Assembly: GCA_018242685.1 (NCBI GenBank)
Contig: JAFEBM010000010.1
Span: 62,001-126,000 of the forward strand
Reading direction: 5' to 3'
Length of the DNA stretch: 64,000 nt
Source: Nitrospira sp.
Lineage (GTDB): Bacteria > Nitrospirota > Nitrospiria > Nitrospirales > Nitrospiraceae
Below, piece after piece: positions 27,301 to 36,370 of this stretch (the first letter of the stretch is position 1; every line of letters starts with the position of its first letter). Position numbers and translations under genes: made by a program. The notes beneath the pieces are model-generated. The model was not told where the DNA came from. It was given only the letters and a program-made list of their open reading frames with translations, and did no database searches.

Positions 27301-28217
27301 TGGAAGCTGGGTGGTGGGGAGTCCTCATCGCCGTTCTGGGAGGAGCAATTCGGATCGGTACGCCCTTCCTGTTTGTCTCGCTGGGTGAATGCCTGACCGA
27401 AAAGAGCGGTCGTATCAACTTGGGACTGGAAGGCACATTGGTCATGGGCGCGATGACAGGCTATGCCGTCTCGCTGCACAGCGGATCTCCTTGGTTGGGA
27501 GTGTTGTGCGCCGGGCTGGCCGGCATGATGCTCGGCGCCCTGCATAGTTGGCTCTGCAGCTTCCAACGAGTCAACGATATCGCGGTCGGGATCGCCATGA
27601 TGCTGTTCGGCACGGGACTGGCCTTCTTTTTAGGGAAACCCTACATCCAGCCATCCGCACCTCAACTGCCGTCCATCGATCTCGGCGGATGGAGTGATAT
27701 TCCGCAACTCAAGGCGGCCTTGCAGATCAACGCCTTGTTTCTCGTCGGAATCGCCATGGCAATCGCACTTGGATGGATGCTGAACAATACGGCCTGGGGA
27801 CTCAAAGTGCGAGTCGTTGGGGAAAATGCGGATGCAGCGCGGGCTCTGGGATTGCCGGTCGATCGCATACGGATCCTCAGCACAGCTCAAGGAGGATTCT
27901 TGGCTGGAATCGGCGGGTCCTATCTCTCGCTCTATTACCCGTTCAACTGGAGCGAAGGTCTATCGAGCGGCCAGGGATTGATGGCGGTGGCGCTGGTGAT
28001 CTTTGCCCGTTGGCAGCCCTTGTGGTGTCTCTGGGTATCGCTGTTATGGGGTGGTGCGGCGGCCTTGGGGCCGTCCTTGCAATCCGTAGGGATCACAGGC
28101 GGATATTACATCTTCAACGCGATCCCCTACATCATGACCTTGGCGGTGATGATCATCACCTGTTCTCCCAGACGCACGCTTGTAGGAGTGCCCCATGAAC
28201 TCACAGTGACTCGTTAG
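27300..28217 (+). CDS. ABC transporter permease (BMP-type importer, subunit 2)
   Basis: A 305-residue BPD_transp_2 permease: GTPFLFVSLGECLTEKSGRINLGLEGTLVMGAM is the usual substrate-gate and coupling region, and LPVDRIRILSTAQGGFLAGIGGSYLSL is the conserved cytoplasmic loop. Overlap with the first permease (TAATG) and an ACAGGAGG site indicate coupled synthesis of a heterodimeric channel. Confidence 0.88.
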   Translation: MEAGWWGVLIAVLGGAIRIGTPFLFVSLGECLTEKSGRINLGLEGTLVMGAMTGYAVSLHSGSPWLGVLCAGLAGMMLGALHSWLCSFQRVNDIAVGIAMMLFGTGLAFFLGKPYIQPSAPQLPSIDLGGWSDIPQLKAALQINALFLVGIAMAIALGWMLNNTAWGLKVRVVGENADAARALGLPVDRIRILSTAQGGFLAGIGGSYLSLYYPFNWSEGLSSGQGLMAVALVIFARWQPLWCLWVSLLWGGAAALGPSLQSVGITGGYYIFNAIPYIMTLAVMIITCSPRRTLVGVPHELTVTR

Positions 28218-28273
28218 TCAATAACGTGATGACCCGAACTAACCCCAACCCGGAAATCCATGAGAGGTGAGCC

Positions 28274-28954
28274 ATGAGTCGATATGTTGCATCCGACCCC
28301 TACCCCTATCCCTATAACGGCGATCTCCGTCCGGACAATACGGTCTTTCTGATCATCGATATGCAGACCGACTTTTGCGGCAAGGGCGGCTATGTCGACA
28401 AGATGGGCTATGACATTTCTCTCACCCGTGCCCCGATCGTGCATCTCCTCAAAGTGCTGTCGAAAGCCAGAACCATTGGAATGCACGTCTTCCACACCAG
28501 AGAGGGCCATAGGCCGGACTTGGCGGATCTACCGGACAATAAGCGGTGGCGGAGCCGGAGAATCGGAGCCGGCATCGGAGATCCCGGCCCTTGTGGAAAA
28601 ATCCTGGTTCGAGGAGAACCGGGATGGGAGATCATTCCTGAACTTACTCCGAAGCCGGGCGAGCCGGTCATCGATAAACCAGGGAAAGGCTCGTTCTGGG
28701 CGACCGATTTAGAGATGTTGTTGCGGCTTCGCGGTATCGACAATGTAATTCTTGGCGGAATCACCACCGATGTCTGTGTCCATACCACCATGCGCGAAGC
28801 TAATGATCGAGGCTTCGAATGTCTCTTACTGGAGGATTGTTGCGGCGCAACTGACGTTGGAAATCATCAGGCTGCGATCAAGATGGTCACAATGCAGGGC
28901 GGGGTGTTCGGCGCCGTGGCAAAATCGGATGCCCTGTTGGAGGCGCTTTCATGA
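28274..28954 (+). CDS. Isochorismatase-fold cysteine amidohydrolase (biuret hydrolase-like), first copy
   Basis: A 226-residue cytosolic hydrolase with the catalytic triad visible: Asp in [10 protein letters not shown], Lys in [11 protein letters not shown], and the nucleophile Cys in [17 protein letters not shown] with the preceding cis-peptide. The family includes biuret, triuret, ureidoacrylate and carbamoylsarcosine amidohydrolases, and products are ammonia and a carboxylated amide. A second, similar copy lies two genes downstream. Its 3' end overlaps the ATPase start by 4 bp. The substrate is inferred from the family and the allophanate-type domain downstream. Confidence 0.82.
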   Translation: MSRYVASDPYPYPYNGDLRPDNTVFLIIDMQTDFCGKGGYVDKMGYDISLTRAPIVHLLKVLSKARTIGMHVFHTREGHRPDLADLPDNKRWRSRRIGAGIGDPGPCGKILVRGEPGWEIIPELTPKPGEPVIDKPGKGSFWATDLEMLLRLRGIDNVILGGITTDVCVHTTMREANDRGFECLLLEDCCGATDVGNHQAAIKMVTMQGGVFGAVAKSDALLEALS

Positions 28955-30474
28955 CGGATGGAGCTCCTCCGGACCTGCAAGCGTTGGGAATTACCAAACG
29001 CTTCGGACCGCTCACAGCCTTGAAAGAGGTGAATTTTCGACTGCGGTCGAGCCGGTTCCATGCGCTGCTCGGCGAAAACGGCGCCGGCAAGAGCACCCTG
29101 GTCAAATGCATCATGGGGTATTACCACTCCGATGCGGGAACCATCCTATTGGATCAGCAACCGGTCACGATTCGCAACCCGCGCGACGCACAGACCTTCG
29201 GCATCGGCATGGTGTATCAGCAGTTCACCCTCATCCCCAACATGACGATCCTCGAGAACCTGGTCATTTCAAAGGCCAAGCTGAATTCCATCATTAATTG
29301 GCAGGAAGAAGAATTTCAACTGACGGAGTTCATGGAGAAGATGCCGTTCAAGGTACCGCTCTCCGCTCGCGTCAGTTCGCTCGCTGCAGGCGAAAAGCAA
29401 AAGGTCGAAATCCTCAAACAACTCGCGCTGCAGAACCGAATCCTTATTCTGGACGAACCCACCTCCGTCCTGACGCCACAAGAAGCGGATGAAGTCTTGG
29501 GCCATCTCCGGGCCATGACTTTGGCCCGGCAATTGAGCGTCCTGATCATTACCCACAAGCTTCGAGAAGTGGCAGCATTTGCGGACGAGGTCACGGTCCT
29601 GCGCAAGGGACAATGCGTGGGTTCCGGACAAGTTTCCGAGCTGAAGATTTCACAGATGGCCGAGATGATGGTGGGATCGGAAGTGACGGTGAAACCGAAG
29701 CATCGGACTGTCCTGTCAAAGAAAGTTCCAAAGCTGGTCCTGCAAGATATCCGCGTCAAGGATGATATCGGTGTGGAGGTCGTGCGGGGGCTGCATCTCA
29801 CGATCCATGAAGGCGAGATCGTCGGAGTAGCCGGGGTATCGGGCAACGGCCAGCGAGAACTGATTGAAGTCCTGGCGGGGCAGCGCCGGGCCGTTGCCGG
29901 CACGATCCGCGTGCAGGGTCAGCCTTTTCAGCCGACTCGCGAGAAAATCATGCAGCACAAGATGTGTTGTCTGCCCGAAGAACCGCTTCAGAACACGTGC
30001 GTGGGACGCATGACGGTCTCGGAGAACCTGGCGTTTCGTAATTTCGATGTCGAACCGCACGCGGTAGGCGGCTGGCTCATCAGTCGTCCTGCACTGCGCC
30101 GCAGCGCGTTCGAGCTGATTGAACGCTATAACATCAAGCCGCCCTATCCCGACATTCCCATTCAATCGCTCTCGGGAGGCAACGTGCAGCGCGCGGTCTT
30201 GGCGCGTGAGCTGTCGGCGGAGGTCGAGATTCTGATCATCGCCAACCCCTGTTTCGGGCTGGACTTTCTGGCCACGGAGGAAATTCGGCTGCAGATTGTC
30301 GCCGCACGCAATCGCGGAACGGCAGTGCTTTTGATCAGCGAAGATCTCGACGAGATCCTGGAACTGTCCGACCGCACGGTGGTCATGTTCAACGGTCAAC
30401 TCGTCTATGAAACCGCCTCGTCCGGCGCCGACCTGGCGATCATTGGGCGGCACATGACAGGGGATACGACATGA
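28951..30474 (+). CDS. ABC transporter ATP-binding protein (two nucleotide-binding domains)
   Basis: A 507-residue ATPase of the sugar/nucleoside type with two fused ABC modules. The first has Walker [11 protein letters not shown], a degenerate signature ([14 protein letters not shown]) and Walker [11 protein letters not shown]. The second has VSGNGQREL in place of Walker A (no GKS/T, the usual degenerate site), signature [12 protein letters not shown] and [11 protein letters not shown] in place of the canonical Walker B. This layout matches the ATPase partner of BMP-type permeases. It overlaps both flanking hydrolase genes as ATGA. Confidence 0.9.
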   Translation: MTDGAPPDLQALGITKRFGPLTALKEVNFRLRSSRFHALLGENGAGKSTLVKCIMGYYHSDAGTILLDQQPVTIRNPRDAQTFGIGMVYQQFTLIPNMTILENLVISKAKLNSIINWQEEEFQLTEFMEKMPFKVPLSARVSSLAAGEKQKVEILKQLALQNRILILDEPTSVLTPQEADEVLGHLRAMTLARQLSVLIITHKLREVAAFADEVTVLRKGQCVGSGQVSELKISQMAEMMVGSEVTVKPKHRTVLSKKVPKLVLQDIRVKDDIGVEVVRGLHLTIHEGEIVGVAGVSGNGQRELIEVLAGQRRAVAGTIRVQGQPFQPTREKIMQHKMCCLPEEPLQNTCVGRMTVSENLAFRNFDVEPHAVGGWLISRPALRRSAFELIERYNIKPPYPDIPIQSLSGGNVQRAVLARELSAEVEILIIANPCFGLDFLATEEIRLQIVAARNRGTAVLLISEDLDEILELSDRTVVMFNGQLVYETASSGADLAIIGRHMTGDTT

Positions 30475-31178
30475 ATGCCGTCATCGCCTCTCCCTATCCT
30501 TATCCATTGCCGGCGAAAGACTCAGGCAATCACGTGGCGTTGGTGATCATCGACATGCAGCGCGACTTCGTCGAGCCTGGCGGATTCGGCGCGGCGCTTG
30601 GGAACAAGGTCGAGCATCTGCAGAACATCGTGCCGACCGTCGCGAGGCTCCTCAAGACATTCCGCGAATTACGGTTGCCGGTGATTTACACGAGGGAGGG
30701 CCATCGTCCCGATCTCTCGGATTGCCCGCCGGCCAAGAGACGCCGCGGAGATTCCACGCTCCGCATCGGCGATCCCGGTCCGATGGGGCGCATTCTGGTC
30801 TCGGGAGAGCCTGGAAATGATATCGTCCCGGAGCTGCGCCCCGAGGCCGGCGAACTCGTCATCGACAAGCCGGGCAAGGGAGCATTCTACGCCACCAATT
30901 TACAGGAACACCTAAAGACACTCGGTGTCACCCATCTGATATTCACAGGCGTGACCACCGAAGTCTGTGTCCAAACCAGCATGAGAGAAGCGAACGATCG
31001 GGGCTTTGAATGTCTCCTGGTCGAGGATGGGACCGAAAGTTATTTTCCCGGGTTTAAACAGGCGACGGCCCGCATGATCCAATCTCAGGGAGGCATCGTC
31101 GGCTGGGTCACGACGGCCGATCGTCTCATTGCATCACTTCGGCGGGCCTACGCAGGGAATGCCCATGAACCAGAGTGA
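30471..31178 (+). CDS. Isochorismatase-fold cysteine amidohydrolase (biuret hydrolase-like), second copy
   Basis: A 235-residue paralog of the 28.3-kb hydrolase: Asp in [10 protein letters not shown], Lys in [11 protein letters not shown], Cys in [24 protein letters not shown]. Both copies share the GDPGP.G.ILV.GEPG segment that separates them from RutB-type ureidoacrylate hydrolases. Two such enzymes in one operon would allow two successive deaminations, as in the triuret-to-biuret-to-allophanate route. It overlaps the ATPase stop and the next gene's start. Confidence 0.82.
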   Translation: MNAVIASPYPYPLPAKDSGNHVALVIIDMQRDFVEPGGFGAALGNKVEHLQNIVPTVARLLKTFRELRLPVIYTREGHRPDLSDCPPAKRRRGDSTLRIGDPGPMGRILVSGEPGNDIVPELRPEAGELVIDKPGKGAFYATNLQEHLKTLGVTHLIFTGVTTEVCVQTSMREANDRGFECLLVEDGTESYFPGFKQATARMIQSQGGIVGWVTTADRLIASLRRAYAGNAHEPE

Positions 31179-31560
31179 CGTGCTGCTCGCGGTCAACGGT
31201 ACGCTGATGCGGGGACTCGGGCTCAACCCCAACATGGTGGCAGCCAAGGCGACGTTCGTCCGTGAGACGATGACCGAAGCCACGTATCGCCTCTGGACGA
31301 TCAACGATGAGCACCCTGCGATGCTGCGTGTCACCGATGGAACGGGCGTCAAGGTGGCGGTCGAAATCTGGTCAGTGCCCGCCGAAGGATTGGTGGGAAT
31401 CCTGTTGAATGAGCCCCCGGGTCTGTGCATCGGAAAGGTCCGTCTGGAAGACGGAACCGTCGTCCTCGGTGTCTTGGGCGAGCCGGCGCTTGTTGAAACG
31501 CACCGAGAGATCACGTGGTACGGAGGCTGGCGCAGTTATCTGGCTCGACAGTCACCGTAG
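31165..31560 (+). CDS. Stand-alone allophanate hydrolase C-terminal-type domain
   Basis: A 131-residue protein. [11 protein letters not shown] near the N-terminus and [19 protein letters not shown] recall the gamma-glutamylcyclotransferase-like C-terminal domain of allophanate hydrolase, which processes N-carboxycarbamate in the two-step hydrolysis of allophanate. The amidase half is not encoded here, so the domain must act on products of the two neighbouring hydrolases or on another intermediate. ATG 31165 is chosen for the AGGGA site; it overlaps the hydrolase gene by 14 bp. The family assignment is moderately sure, the reaction is inference. Confidence 0.65.
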   Translation: MNQSDVLLAVNGTLMRGLGLNPNMVAAKATFVRETMTEATYRLWTINDEHPAMLRVTDGTGVKVAVEIWSVPAEGLVGILLNEPPGLCIGKVRLEDGTVVLGVLGEPALVETHREITWYGGWRSYLARQSP

Positions 31561-31735
31561 GTCCCGAGAGGCGCGTTTACTCCAGCCGTCTGGGTTTCGG
31601 CACAGATGGCCGTCGGCGATGAATGCGTGCAATTGAAACCCATGCTCTACCTTCATTCTGATTGCGCTTGCTGCGCGCTGCTCGTCGCCGCCGTTGCGAC
31701 CAGCCAAGTGGAGAGGTAGAATAAATACAGGAACC

Positions 31736-32083
31736 ATGTGGATGCCGCTTCGATTTATAGCGCTCATATGCCTCTCCATGATGGTAGCCTGCGCCTCAGC
31801 CCACCATCAGCCACAGCCGATTCTTGAACGCCTTGATCGTCCACTCGCGGTCGGAGATCCTACCGCCTCACGCGACCTCGGCGCCTGCCGCACCGAGATC
31901 CGTGAATCGGCGCCGGTGAGTATCCAGCCTCGCTGGCTACCGCCGCTGGCGATCACGGACAGCGGTGTCGTGCTCGGGACAGTCGACCAGCCTCATCAGG
32001 CTTGGCCTACAGAGGAAGCCTATCGCCAGCCGCTGAAGCAATGCCTGGTCGCGCGCGGCTACGAAATCCGCGGCTGGCAGTAA
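31736..32083 (+). CDS. Small hypothetical lipoprotein
   Basis: A protein of about 115 residues with a hydrophobic leader ending in the lipobox MVAC (FIALICLSMMVACASA). The short mature part has two further Cys (LGACRTE and KQCLVARG) and a C-terminal RGYEIRGW. The C-terminal pattern of a late CLxxRGY is common in small envelope lipoproteins of unknown role. Start 31736 or 31742 cannot be separated. It points toward the minus-strand island and is the last plus-strand gene before it. Confidence 0.6.
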   Translation: MWMPLRFIALICLSMMVACASAHHQPQPILERLDRPLAVGDPTASRDLGACRTEIRESAPVSIQPRWLPPLAITDSGVVLGTVDQPHQAWPTEEAYRQPLKQCLVARGYEIRGWQ

Positions 32084-32116
32084 CCACATCGTACAACCTC
32101 TGACCTCACCAGGACG

Positions 32117-32193
32117 AAAACAGGCGAGACGAAGGAGGAGGCAGGGACCCTTCGTCCCGCGCTGGTCCGAGCGGGAGGGCAACCTGCTCGGAC
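32117..32193 (-). terminator. Tandem-hairpin terminator element, copy A
   Basis: Read on the minus strand: a perfect 8-bp hairpin (arms 32186-32193 and 32165-32172, loop AGGTTGCCCTCCC), a linker CAGCGC, a 10-bp hairpin (arms 32149-32158 and 32126-32135), then GCCTGTTTT. The only non-Watson-Crick pair of the second stem is G-U on the minus strand and would be A-C on the plus strand, so the minus strand is the transcribed one. It lies 24 bp beyond the stop of the propeller lipoprotein gene. Copy B is at 36291-36370. Confidence 0.6.
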
Positions 32194-32216
32194 AAGACAA
32201 AATATCCGTGTCTAAA

Positions 32217-33755
32217 CTAATTGCTCGCCTGGTTACCCGCCGTGGCGGCGCCAGGCTGGTACACCAACAATGCTCCAGGACTTATCCCGATCGTCACATT
32301 CTCTTTGATCGCATTATCTGCTGCATTGATGATGGACACCGAACCAGGAGCACCATTATTTGACACAACAACGTACTTGGCTTCACCGGCTCCCTGTGCC
32401 AATACATCCATGCTATGCCGTCCTGTTTGCAGCAGGGGGATTTCACCGTTCGGCAAAAGGGTCAGCGCAGGAGGCGCTGCGCTGAGAGTCGACGCATCAA
32501 ACGCGAAGAGACGATCCTTCTTGGTCACGGTCGCCTCGGTCGAATTCCCGAGCAAGAAGTAGAGCCGCTTTCCATCAGGAGAGAACTTGAATGACGCCCC
32601 CCCTGTGAGAAATGATCCGTTCGATGCTCCATCCAGTTCTGGAATGTTCAAGTTTGCTATGGTTGGCGTCGCAGCACTGAGATCGATGATTCCAAGCTTA
32701 ATCGCCTGCGGCTGCGGAGCCGTTGTCTCACCACGCAGCAGAAGATATCTCCCGTCCGGTGAAATTCCGTACCCCGTATAGGGCGTCCCAGTGAGGTCGA
32801 AGGTATTGGTAATCGCCAATGTCGTCGGGTCGATCTCAGCAATTTCACCATACCCTTCTTGGATACTGTAGATTTTCTTCGTCAGCTTCGACCATCGGAT
32901 GCCGTGTGGGCCGGCATTGTTCGGGGTAAAGGCAACCGTCCCGGTCGGATTTTCCGGATTACACGCAGCCGGTGTCGGCAACGTTGTTTCTTTGCTCGCA
33001 TTACACAAATCGATGCGGTGGATCATCTTGAGATAATCCGCCGAAGATTCCTCATCATCGATCACGGCGATTTCACCGCCGACTTCGCTCGACACGAACG
33101 CGCGCTTCGGCACTCCATCACCCGAGAAGGCTGTGACGTGGTGGCCGTCGGCCAATATACAGATCGTCCGCAACACCGTGGGAGGGGTTGCCCCCGGCCC
33201 GAGATGGGAGTTGTGCATGACGGTCACCGATCCTCCACCCCGAGCCGCACAGTTCACCACATCGTCACCGGGCGTCGTAGTTCCTGGGGCATTGTCGCCA
33301 TCGTTCATAACCCAGATGACTTCTCCGTCGTTCGCGTCTCGATAAATATGAACCGGCCTCGTTCCGGCCGGCAGATTCACCTCGTGGACAGGAGTGGCTG
33401 CGGTCAAAGGATCGATTGTCGCAACTTTGTTGGCAGCTGTCAGATTGACGAAGACCCATTCGCCGCTGGAGAACTGCATATCGCTCAATGCAACGTTCTC
33501 GAATTTTGCCGCGTCGATCGTGTTGACTACCGTGTTGACGGAATCCCCCTTCAACGCGACCGTGCTCAGCGTCTTGTCGCCCGTATTATTCACGAATGCC
33601 AGCGGGCCGCTGAAACCGGCGCTGCCACCCGGCGCCGGCGGTGCGGCAGTGGGGGTGGACTCGCCTGAGTTACAGGCAGCGAGGCCGATCAGCGCGAGTC
33701 CTAACGCGCCCGTTGTGACACAAGATACATAGCGTCGTCTCTTCATAGCGTCCAT
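32217..33755 (-). CDS. YVTN/YncE-type beta-propeller lipoprotein
   Basis: A 512-residue exported protein. The lipobox LAAC follows a hydrophobic leader (GALGLALIGLAAC), then a Pro/Ala-rich linker and repeated blades (FVNNTGDKTLSTVAL, EVNLPAGTRPVHIYRD, MIHRIDL, ITNTFDLTGTPYTGYGISPDGRYLLL, FSPDGKRLYFLLGN, VSIINAADNAIKENVTI) typical of surface or periplasmic propellers. Several Cys (NCAARG, RTICIL, DLCNAS, AACNP) could form disulfides. The start is set at 33755 because the upstream extension lacks a signal sequence. It is the last gene of the 44-32 kb minus-strand island and is followed by a tandem-hairpin terminator. Function unknown. Confidence 0.8.
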   Translation of the reverse strand: MDAMKRRRYVSCVTTGALGLALIGLAACNSGESTPTAAPPAPGGSAGFSGPLAFVNNTGDKTLSTVALKGDSVNTVVNTIDAAKFENVALSDMQFSSGEWVFVNLTAANKVATIDPLTAATPVHEVNLPAGTRPVHIYRDANDGEVIWVMNDGDNAPGTTTPGDDVVNCAARGGGSVTVMHNSHLGPGATPPTVLRTICILADGHHVTAFSGDGVPKRAFVSSEVGGEIAVIDDEESSADYLKMIHRIDLCNASKETTLPTPAACNPENPTGTVAFTPNNAGPHGIRWSKLTKKIYSIQEGYGEIAEIDPTTLAITNTFDLTGTPYTGYGISPDGRYLLLRGETTAPQPQAIKLGIIDLSAATPTIANLNIPELDGASNGSFLTGGASFKFSPDGKRLYFLLGNSTEATVTKKDRLFAFDASTLSAAPPALTLLPNGEIPLLQTGRHSMDVLAQGAGEAKYVVVSNNGAPGSVSIINAADNAIKENVTIGISPGALLVYQPGAATAGNQASN

Positions 33756-33831
33756 GGACCGTTCCTTCCTCGTGAGTTGTCGTCTTCCACATATTGACCG
33801 GAGCCCAGCCGGCTCCTTGAGTGCGCAAGTT

Positions 33832-34206
33832 CTATGCGATCTGAAGAATAATTTGTGGTGGACCGCGAGGCGGAAATTCACCGTCAATGACAGCATCCTG
33901 AAGCGGGATGACACGGAGGCTCCAGACACGGCTCAGGCGAATATCGGTGGAGATTTCGTCTCGTCCACCGCCGCCCTGAATATCGAGACCGCCACAGTGC
34001 CACGTACAGTGATTGTGACTGTGTTGACTGTTTTGCGTCTGTCCTTTCGGGCAGTGTGTCCCCGTCCATTGTGCCGTCAGATTTCCTTGTGCGACTGACA
34101 GAGATCCGGTCAGCCAGAGCACCGTGCAGCAGACGGTCAGTGCCCGAGAAACTTGTTGTCGATTCTTCGTCAACATGGCCGATGCGATACCGCCATCTGC
34201 CGTCAC
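33832..34206 (-). CDS. Small secreted CTWHC protein with RGPP tail
   Basis: A 124-residue protein with a signal-like hydrophobic N-terminus (ALTVCCTVLWLTGSLSVAQG). A His/Asn segment (SQHSHNH) leads into CTWHC and the C-terminal region ends PPRGPPQI. CxWxC plus R[AG]PP recurs at 35.5, 38.9 and 43.9 kb. GTG 34206, directly after the barrel stop (34208), or ATG 34176 could be the start. Metal binding by His and CxWxC is inferred. It is encoded between the first barrel gene and the propeller lipoprotein gene. Confidence 0.65.
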   Translation of the reverse strand: MTADGGIASAMLTKNRQQVSRALTVCCTVLWLTGSLSVAQGNLTAQWTGTHCPKGQTQNSQHSHNHCTWHCGGLDIQGGGGRDEISTDIRLSRVWSLRVIPLQDAVIDGEFPPRGPPQIILQIA

Positions 34207-34207
34207 T

Positions 34208-35281
34208 CTATGAGGACCCGCCGAACAGTTGGAACGACTTGGTCACTCCAAAGATGTAACTGATCTGTTGCTCCAGATTGCCGTTGAAGTCGCGATGAAT
34301 GGGGATCTGCGCGATGAAATAGGCCGACGCGAAGTTAAAGAGATTGAGCATGATGCCGGGCGAATAGGCCAGATAGGTCGAGCCCGTGGTCGGCACCGAT
34401 CGAAATTTGACCGTCGGATCGAGCAAAATCGAGGAACCGGTCGCCGGGTTGAACTGAAAGAGCGCGGCATCCATCGCATCGTTTTGCGTCCATCGGAAAT
34501 TGAACTGCTGCGTCAGCCTCAACCAGGGAGTCTGCTCAAGTGGAACGACATTGACTCCAAGACCTACATTCGCCTCGTCGCCAAACTGATACCCGTCGCT
34601 GTTCTTAAACGTGTGTCGGTAACTCGCCAGCGCAAACTGATTCACCCGATGGGGAATCAATTCATACGTCTGATAGACCATCGGAACCACGCCGAAGTTT
34701 CCCCGTCCGATTTGAAGCGTCGATTCGGCCAAGGTGCTTCCCTGCGCAAACCGGCCATAGCTGCCCGTCGGAAAATCCACACCCACTCCCAACACCACCA
34801 TGCTGCGTAGGGTGGGGAGCACGTTGTACTTCAGCGTCGCCCGAATATCGCCCAGTCCTCTCTCGTTATAGGGCACCGGCGTGAGACCTCCTATTTGCGC
34901 ATTTGCCTCCACATGCTTGTATGGGATCGTCACTTCTATGCCCAAGCGTTCGGTCAGACCGTAATTCAGATCCAGGGTCGCAGTACGCGTCGTGGTCTCG
35001 ATGCTGTTCACATTCAAATTGGCCAATGTGAGTGTCTTGGCGCCTTGATTGGCAAAGGGGATACGTCCACCTTCCCCCGGAGGCGCCTCCATCGGCGTGT
35101 AGTTGTAGATGACGTTGACAGTGAGGAGGCCTCTCATGGGCACTTGTTGCTGCGAGCCGATCACGACGAAGCAACTCACCGAGCCGCAAGAAGCGTGGGC
35201 AGTGGATGGCCAAAGTGTCCAGACCCACATTCCGACTGCGCCACCAAGAGCAAGGACAAAGGACAAGAGCTTGCACATCAT
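34208..35281 (-). CDS. Outer-membrane beta-barrel protein, paralog 1 (mature N-terminus SCGSVSC)
   Basis: A 357-residue exported protein. The signal peptide is followed by SCGSVSCFVVIGSQQQV, then alternating amphipathic strands (LLTVNVIYNYTP, TLDLNYGLTERLGIEVTIPY, LGDIRATLKYNVLPTLRSMVVLGVGVDFP, QFALASYRHTFKN) and a C-terminal FGVTKSFQLFGG. The same start motif and many strand motifs occur in the protein at 42.7 kb. It has the transporter- or porin-like layout of MetA-pathway/phenol-degradation outer-membrane proteins. The CxxxC at the mature N-terminus is unusual for a barrel and could hold a metal. Substrate unknown. Confidence 0.75.
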   Translation of the reverse strand: MMCKLLSFVLALGGAVGMWVWTLWPSTAHASCGSVSCFVVIGSQQQVPMRGLLTVNVIYNYTPMEAPPGEGGRIPFANQGAKTLTLANLNVNSIETTTRTATLDLNYGLTERLGIEVTIPYKHVEANAQIGGLTPVPYNERGLGDIRATLKYNVLPTLRSMVVLGVGVDFPTGSYGRFAQGSTLAESTLQIGRGNFGVVPMVYQTYELIPHRVNQFALASYRHTFKNSDGYQFGDEANVGLGVNVVPLEQTPWLRLTQQFNFRWTQNDAMDAALFQFNPATGSSILLDPTVKFRSVPTTGSTYLAYSPGIMLNLFNFASAYFIAQIPIHRDFNGNLEQQISYIFGVTKSFQLFGGSS

Positions 35282-35491
35282 AGTTGCGTGATCTTTCTGT
35301 TAGTGCCGGCATAGACGGAGACCAAACGGTGACCTTCATCGCAGGACACGATTACTAACGGAGCACATATGGGCTAGACACGAGAAGCCGGAGGACCACC
35401 GGCCCGGACAACACACAACACGTTTTGCTGTTCAATGAATGCGACGAGGCTGAATAAGCAGGAGCGCGAGTGCGAACCTATCGGCTATCGC

Positions 35492-35854
35492 TTATCCGAG
35501 CCTGATGAAGGGGACCGACGGAGGCGCACGAGCCTGAAGGGTGGAAGACAGGGGCAAAAGACAAAGTCGATGAGAGTCGAAATCGGCAGGCCCGACCGCC
35601 AGCCCTGCGGCAGCCGGCGGAGGCTCGCTCGCTTCAGCGGCATCGGTTGTCGCCTGGCAAGCCCATGCACAGAGTAAGTTATGATCGGATGATCGTTCCT
35701 CACTATGATGATGCTGATGATTCTGAGATGGGTCCGCATGATCCAGAGCGCAACCGGCAGCCATCACGAGCAGCGCGCTGTAGATCAGCGTCACAAGCTC
35801 GACGAGCCACACCTTGCGACAGCAAACATGAGAACGCATCATGAAGACCATCAT
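35492..35854 (-). CDS. Small CAWAC lipoprotein with RAPP tail
   Basis: About 120 residues. The hydrophobic leader (LVELVTLIYSALLVMAAGC) ends in a lipobox AAGC, then a His-rich stretch (HADPSQNHQHHHSEE), LLCAWACQA, a hydrophobic Ala/Pro-rich segment and the C-terminus ARAPPSVPFIRLG. It is very similar in plan to the CAWVC lipoprotein at 38.9 kb. The start is uncertain among three nearby ATGs (35854, 35851, 35842). It precedes barrel paralog 1 by about 210 bp on the same strand. Confidence 0.68.
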   Translation of the reverse strand: MMVFMMRSHVCCRKVWLVELVTLIYSALLVMAAGCALDHADPSQNHQHHHSEERSSDHNLLCAWACQATTDAAEASEPPPAAAGLAVGPADFDSHRLCLLPLSSTLQARAPPSVPFIRLG

Positions 35855-35966
35855 GGCAGCCGTCTCTATACGGCACACCCGACGGCTTGTCTACTGATGC
35901 TTGCTCACCGATGCTACAATTAGTCATGCCCATCTAGTCACATACCCTGATGTGTTCGGCGCTACC

Positions 35967-36209
35967 TTACCTGACGCTCGAAGACGTGCCGACGTCGCTC
36001 TCATTGCTTTCAATTAAGTGGATGATGGACTCGCGAAAGATCCGCAAACTACCCTTGCCGATCTTCGTGCCGCGTAGCCGCCCCTCCTCAACCCATCGAT
36101 AGATCGTCCAACGACTGACCGACAACAGCTCCGCCGCTTCTCCGACTCGTAATAGGGTCTTCTCCATAGTGTCGGTCACCGCTCGACTTGCGCCCTCAGG
36201 CAATAGCAT
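35967..36209 (-). CDS. Small excisionase-type helix-turn-helix protein
   Basis: An 80-residue protein with a MerR-like/HTH_17 domain: LLRVGEAAELLSVSRWTIYRWVEEGRLRGTKIGKGSLRIFRESI. Such domains occur in phage excisionases and in small regulators. AAGGAG precedes the ATG at 36209. It is placed between the TonB-receptor gene and the second half of the island on the same strand, with a tandem-hairpin terminator upstream, so it probably has its own promoter. It may regulate the island or be a relic of mobile DNA; no integrase is nearby. Confidence 0.72.
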   Translation of the reverse strand: MLLPEGASRAVTDTMEKTLLRVGEAAELLSVSRWTIYRWVEEGRLRGTKIGKGSLRIFRESIIHLIESNESDVGTSSSVR

Positions 36210-36290
36210 TGGACCATCTCCTTAGAGATCCCGACGTGATTCATCAATGTGCCGACGAAACCTGATCGACCCATTGCCTCACTTTCCGTT

Positions 36291-36370
36291 AAAAATGGCG
36301 GGGCGGAGGCCAAGGGAGGCGCACCTCCACCCCGCGCTGGTCCGAGAGAGGAGGCAACCAACCTCGGACC
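36291..36370 (-). terminator. Tandem-hairpin terminator element, copy B
   Basis: On the minus strand: a perfect 8-bp hairpin GGTCCGAG/CTCGGACC (arms 36363-36370 and 36339-36346, loop with GGTTGCC), linker AGCGC, a 10-bp hairpin (arms 36324-36333 and 36300-36309) and then GCCATTTTT. The second stem again has one U-G pair on the minus strand that would be a mismatch on the plus strand. Stem sequences differ from copy A while pairing is kept. It lies about 65 bp after the TonB-receptor stop. Confidence 0.62.

Noticed and set aside
24731..31560. Guanidine utilisation cluster
   Set aside because: No guanidine riboswitch, guanidinase/ureohydrolase or urea carboxylase gene is visible; hydrolases are of the biuret type.
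32117..36370. Tandem hairpins as a known riboswitch (cobalamin, guanidine-II, fluoride)
   Set aside because: None of the conserved cores of these classes is present (for example no ACGR loops of mini-ykkC), and both copies lie after, not before, coding genes.
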